From: CAZEYI01 sp964422855
GTDB lineage: Bacteria > Patescibacteriota > Gracilibacteria > Absconditabacterales > Absconditicoccaceae
Length of the DNA stretch: 17,640 nucleotides
Assembly: GCA_964422855.1 (NCBI GenBank)
Contig: CAYRCS010000022.1
Location: 1 to 17,640, forward strand
Reading direction: 5' to 3'
The notes under the pieces are model-generated. The model was not told where the DNA came from. It ran no database searches and saw only the letters and a program-made list of their open reading frames with translations. Shown piece after piece: positions 14,777 through 17,640 of the stretch (positions within the stretch are counted from its first letter, which is position 1; every line of letters starts with the position of its first letter). Made by a program: the position numbers and the translations under genes.

Positions 14777-15503
14777 ATCAGATACCGTCAAAAAAATTTG
14801 GAAAAATATAGGGATAGAGATCGTCATCTTGTTTGGCCTTATATTTGTGTGAGCATATCTCTTTACTCTGACTGAAGGATGGGATTATTTTACATCTTTA
14901 TATCTTACTGCCATTACTGTAGGTGGTGTAGGATATGGGGATGTCACTCCTGTTACATATACAGGGAAGATTTTATCTATGATATATGCATTGATTGGTT
15001 TGCCTATGTATGTATTTGCATCTTCGATCATCATTGTTGGTGGTCTCAACTGACTCAAAGAAAAATCAGCTAAAAAGTCTAGGTCATTGGAAGTACGTAG
15101 TGGTGTCAAAGGACTTATCGATCGTGATGGGAAATATCTTTTTCTCAAACAAGAGATACAGGGAGAACTTTATTGGGATCTCCCAGGAGGTAGAATTCAC
15201 TATGGAGAAGTACCTATATATTCACTCAGACGTGAGGTTTTTGAAGAAACAGCTCTGGATGTGGATATCCATGGAAGCGCAGGATTGTGGCATTTCTTTA
15301 CCAAAGATACTCGTGCTCAGATAGTATCTCATATATATTTCTGCTCGCTACCAAAGCATCAGAAAATCAAGTTACAAAATACTGAGGATGAAACTGTCAT
15401 CTGATACAAACGATCTACTATAGACGAGATATTAGAAAACCATGATTGTATTATGGATGATAATTTGAAAGAACTTCTCATGCATCTGCCTATATCAAAA
15501 TAG
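14763..15503 (+). CDS. Two-helix potassium channel fused to a C-terminal Nudix hydrolase domain
   Basis: 246 aa in one frame with TGA=Gly at codons 30, 97 and 214. Residues 17-37 form helix 1 (IGIEIVILFGLIFVGAYLF). The pore helix and filter follow (LYLTAITVGGVGYGDVTP), with GYGD at 57-60; a Gly replaces the filter Thr before VGYG. Helix 2 is about 69-95 (ILSMIYALIGLPMYVFASSIIIVG). After a basic linker of roughly 15 residues comes a full Nudix fold: VKGLIDRDGKYLFLKQ, YWDLPGG and the box G143-x5-E149-x7-R157-E-V-F-E161-E162-x-A-L (last Gly changed to Ala). CGA gives Trp217 in GYKWSTIDEI, where Nudix proteins usually have Trp. The Nudix part probably binds or hydrolyses a nucleoside diphosphate derivative on the cytoplasmic side. 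ATGs at 14733 and 14736 would add 9-10 residues but overlap the -10 box. Confidence 0.88.
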
Positions 15504-15560
15504 TTGTTTTCTTGTATCAAAACCATAGATCCAGCATATGTTTTATGTTATTATAATCTT

Positions 15561-16340
15561 ATGCAATACGGTTTGGCACTTGGTGGAGGTGGCGCAAGAT
15601 GATATGCACATATCGGCGTACTCCAACATATCCATGAAAAAAACATCAGCATCTCTGAAGTATCTGGTACGAGTATGGGTGCCTTGGTAGCGGCAATGTA
15701 TGCTACTGGTGTCCCCGCACAAACGATGCAGTATATTTTTTCTCAACTGAGTTATGGGCAATTGTTTGATGGAAGTATCAGCAATGGTTTGTTTGGTGGA
15801 GAGAAGGTGCTCCATTGGCTCAATAGTGTTTTTGGTGATGCGACTATCGAATCATGTTCTATTCCTTTGCGTATCATAGCAGCGGATCTAGCAACTGGCC
15901 AAAGAGTAATTTTTGACAAAGGAAGCATCGTGGATGCAGTGAGAGCATCCCTATCATTTCCTGGATTGGTGACTCCTCATGAGATAGGAGACAAGCTGTA
16001 TATCGATGGTGGTACAGTAGATAACTTGCCTATCGATGTCCTCACGAGCGATGCTGTGATAGCAGTATCTGTGGTCAACACCCTGTATACAACTATCGAT
16101 GATAGTTATGATTTCTGGGGATTTAAGATAGCCAAGCCCGTCTTTACGCAGACGCAAAAAATAGTGAACAATAGTCTCAATATCATGATCAAGCGTATCG
16201 AGGATCTTACCATAGAAGCTAGCAAAAAGAAAATCACACTCATCCGTCCTGATATGCAGGACTACGATATGTTTGATATCAAAAAACTGCACGAGATCGT
16301 GCAGCTTGGCTATGATGAGGCGAAGAGATTACTCGGTTAG
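15561..16340 (+). CDS. Patatin-like phospholipase (RssA/YchK type)
   Basis: 259 aa, typical for the compact bacterial patatins. These are serine lipid acyl hydrolases with a Ser-Asp dyad. Oxyanion motif: GGGGARGYAHIGVL, in which Gly14 is TGA and Arg is AGA. Nucleophile: GTSMG with Ser38. RASLSFPGLVTPHE matches the RAS(x)SxPGxFxP segment. The catalytic Asp149 is in DGG. Both Trp (HWL, FWGF) are TGG. No signal peptide, so cytoplasmic or peripheral to the membrane. It lies 57 bp after the channel-Nudix gene on the same strand and may be cotranscribed. Its last 12 bp overlap the end of the convergent 204-aa gene. A TATAAT just before the ATG is too close to be its promoter. Confidence 0.95.
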
Positions 16341-16943
16341 TTCCTTATGATTGTAACCCATTTTTCTGAGAGTAATATATATAGGTATGAGTAATTTGTT
16401 GTTGATAGCCATAGCCATACGAGGATTGGGTATCTCACTTTGAGGTCAAAATACTACATCTAGATTTGTGTCCTTAGCTGCTGTCTGGATATCTTGATAA
16501 AATTCTGCAAATGTTGTACCACTATATTTTTCGCTATATCATTTTGCAATATCGTTGTGTTGTTTGATAGAGTCCAGAGAGCCTGCATCATTTGTTTGAA
16601 CCAAATTGTGGTAGAATACTGATTGGTATCCTCTAGGTAACTTCCCATGGAAGTTATTGAGTATATAGGACAGCTTATTATCGGAAATCTGAGGTAGAAA
16701 TTCTGCTACTAGATCAGGCGACAATAGTTCCATGATTTTGTATTGCGTTATTTTATCTGCATGTTCGATAAAATCAGCAATTTTAGCACTATCCTTAGAA
16801 TCTACAATACTCTGTATATCTTGTGACAGTATGGTATGTGCATCATCTCAAATACCGTGTCTCACTGTCTTTACATTATTTACATAGCTACTATTATTTT
16901 CATGTGAAGATCATAAAGTAGCGGATGCGTCATGGATATTCAT
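16329..16943 (-). CDS. Orphan helical protein, 204 aa
   Basis: 204 aa in one frame with four TGA=Gly codons (TL[G]SS, GI[G]DD, AK[G]YS, VF[G]PQ); the standard code breaks it completely. It is rich in Asn, Asp, Ser and Ile, with alternating short amphipathic helices (KIMELLSPDLVAEFLPQI, KLSYILNNF, YHNLVQTNDAGSLDSI, FAEFYQDIQTAAKD). There is no signal peptide or membrane helix. The spacing of the helices resembles alpha-solenoid repeats, but no repeat family is recognised. A near-consensus promoter lies upstream, flanked by a 13-bp direct repeat. The 3' end overlaps the patatin gene by 12 bp in antisense. Confidence 0.78.
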
Positions 16944-16963
16944 ACTAGCTGCTGTATATAAAC

Positions 16964-17022
16964 TTTTGATATGTTTGTTATTATATGGAACAAAATGCAA
17001 TAGTCAAATTTTTGATATGTTT
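16964..17022. repeat. Pair of 13-bp direct repeats flanking a promoter
   Basis: TTTTGATATGTTT occurs at 16964-16976 and 17010-17022, 46 bp apart in the same orientation, one on each side of the minus-strand promoter of the 204-aa gene. Possible regulator binding sites. Confidence 0.55.
16980..17007 (-). promoter_or_regulatory. Near-consensus promoter of the 204-aa gene
   Basis: On the minus strand TTGACT (17007-17002), a 16-nt spacer and a perfect TATAAT (16985-16980), leaving a leader of about 30 nt before ATG 16943. Confidence 0.7.
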
Positions 17023-17023
17023 T

Positions 17024-17049
17024 AAGCCTCCAGGAGTTCCTGGAGGCTT
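17024..17049 (-). terminator. Hairpin after the 145-aa gene, probable terminator
   Basis: AAGCCTCCAGG and CCTGGAGGCTT pair perfectly (11 bp) around a 4-nt loop, 23 nt after the TAA at 17073. The T run on the minus strand is only two (TTAAAAC), four on the plus strand, so efficiency is uncertain. No plus-strand gene ends here. Confidence 0.6.
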
Positions 17050-17072
17050 TTAGAGGTTAATAAATGTGTTTT

Positions 17073-17510
17073 TTACACCGGCACAATATTAACATGTGAA
17101 GCTCCTCGCTCTTTGAAGTACTTCAATGCTTTTTCTTGTGTTTTGTGTTGCTTCCTCGGACTTGGGAAGGCTTTTTTGAACAATGCTGCTACGCTATGGG
17201 CAATATTGCGTACCCTGCGATAGAGTTTGTTGCCGTATTCTGACAACTTCCGTTTGAGCATGCCATAGGCATTTTCATCGAGAGCAACTCTTTTCAAAGC
17301 ACATAATGCCCAGTAGTGTATGGCTTTGTAGATAACCTCTCTTTGGTCTGGATTTTGTTTGAGAAAATCCTCTAAACCGTAAGGGTTACTCTGCCATAGT
17401 GTCTGCTTTAGCTTTTGTCCAGCGATGAGTGGCTTAATCTCATCCTTATTTGATCCAACGAAGAATCCTTCTTCCTGCGTTATCACAACGCAAAATGTAT
17501 TTTTACTCAT
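17073..17510 (-). CDS. Hypothetical basic protein, 145 aa
   Basis: 145 aa. The N-terminus looks like a beta-rich start (NTFCVVITQEEGFFVGSNKD), followed by helices (EDFLKQNPDQREVIYKAIHYWALCALKRVAL) and a strongly basic C-terminal half (LYRRVRNIAHSVAALFKKAFPSPRKQHK). No TGA is used. One CGG occurs (LK[CGG]KLSEYG) and one CGA, read as Trp (KYFKE[W]GASHVNIVPV). The basic helical part could bind nucleic acid, but no motif proves it. It has a promoter about 50 bp upstream and a hairpin downstream, so it is a single-gene unit. Not recognised. Confidence 0.75.
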   Translation of the reverse strand: MSKNTFCVVITQEEGFFVGSNKDEIKPLIAGQKLKQTLWQSNPYGLEDFLKQNPDQREVIYKAIHYWALCALKRVALDENAYGMLKRKLSEYGNKLYRRVRNIAHSVAALFKKAFPSPRKQHKTQEKALKYFKERGASHVNIVPV

Positions 17511-17557
17511 AGGCCCCTGCTTTTAATTGGTTAGTAATTGATTTTGTTTGAATTTGC

Positions 17558-17585
17558 ACTATATCCCAAATACAGTTTTTTGCAA
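17558..17585 (-). promoter_or_regulatory. Candidate promoter of the 145-aa gene
   Basis: On the minus strand TTGCAA (17585-17580), a 16-nt spacer and TATAGT (17563-17558), about 40 nt of leader before ATG 17510. Confidence 0.5.
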
Positions 17586-17640
17586 TAGCTTTTGTGACAA
17601 TAATTTGACTTGTGATGGTCTGGGATTTGCGTAGTATTGC
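17559..17640 (-). CDS. Possible C-terminal end of a gene entering from the right
   Basis: In one minus frame the last 81 bases before TAG 17559-17561 read YYANPRPSQVKLLSQKLLQ and continue KTVFGI, with no stop back to the window edge. The amphipathic QVKLLSQKLLQK run looks like a genuine protein tail. A second minus frame is also open here up to a TAA nearer the 145-aa gene, so the choice is uncertain. It would overlap the promoter of the 145-aa gene. Function unknown. Confidence 0.35.
   Translation of the reverse strand, partial: QYYANPRPSQVKLLSQKLLQKTVFGI

Noticed and set aside
14738..15050. Separate channel gene ending at TGA 15051 and a separate Nudix gene
   Set aside because: TGA is Gly in this genome and the Nudix part has no ATG or leader of its own; they read as one protein.
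15552..15557. Perfect TATAAT just before the patatin ATG
   Set aside because: Only 3 nt from the start codon and without a -35 box at the right distance; the start codon would be at or before the transcription start.

Overview
The window reads as bacterial DNA from a Patescibacteria/CPR lineage with an altered genetic code, most likely Absconditabacteria (SR1) or its sister Gracilibacteria. TGA does not end any gene; it reads as glycine (translation table 25). It falls on invariant glycines: the HPGH motif of a cytidylyltransferase, GGGxRG of a patatin, HxxEHMxFKG of an M16 peptidase and the C-Ala glycine run of AlaRS. All 22 genes whose 3' end I can place stop at TAA or TAG. CGA also appears to encode tryptophan: it sits at six expected Trp positions of exonuclease III, at the Trp of the MsrA GCFWC motif and at a Trp of a Nudix domain. 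Conserved arginines use AGA, AGG, CGT or CGC. This second change points to Absconditabacterales. All translations here use TGA=Gly and CGA=Trp.

Layout. 1-570: start of polA (minus), diverging from tsaE (plus). 577-5360 (minus): a 985-aa repetitive surface protein, an SLH-domain protein, and a small gene split by an in-frame TAG. 5565-6407 (minus): a Gly/Tyr-rich 68-aa protein and an aquaporin. 6533-7970 (plus): an M16 zinc peptidase and a DUF3955-like membrane protein. 7977-9683 (minus): a 568-aa orphan. 9753-11272 (minus): a compact operon of a 72-aa anchored peptide, a free-standing AlaRS editing/C-Ala protein and a cytidylyltransferase. 11419-11727 (minus): a 102-aa orphan. 11907-13790 (plus): exonuclease III, a secreted Asp/Glu-rich protein and a small membrane protein. 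13791-14702 (minus): an MsrB-MsrA fusion. 14763-16340 (plus): a two-helix potassium channel fused to a Nudix domain, then a patatin-like lipase. 16329-17640 (minus): two orphans and the tail of another possible gene.

How the genes fit together. The surface and SLH genes form an envelope block, plausible for an episymbiont that attaches to a host cell, although no gene here proves that lifestyle. The msr gene and the channel-Nudix gene diverge from overlapping promoters, which may link repair of oxidised methionine to a nucleotide-sensing channel. Many promoters resemble sigma70 sites with 16-17 nt spacers. Genes are tightly packed: several convergent pairs overlap or share hairpins, and no stretch over 300 bases lacks a gene. 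I see no tRNA, rRNA, CRISPR array or insertion sequence. The most unusual items are the CGA=Trp evidence and the channel-Nudix fusion, which becomes visible only when TGA is read as glycine.
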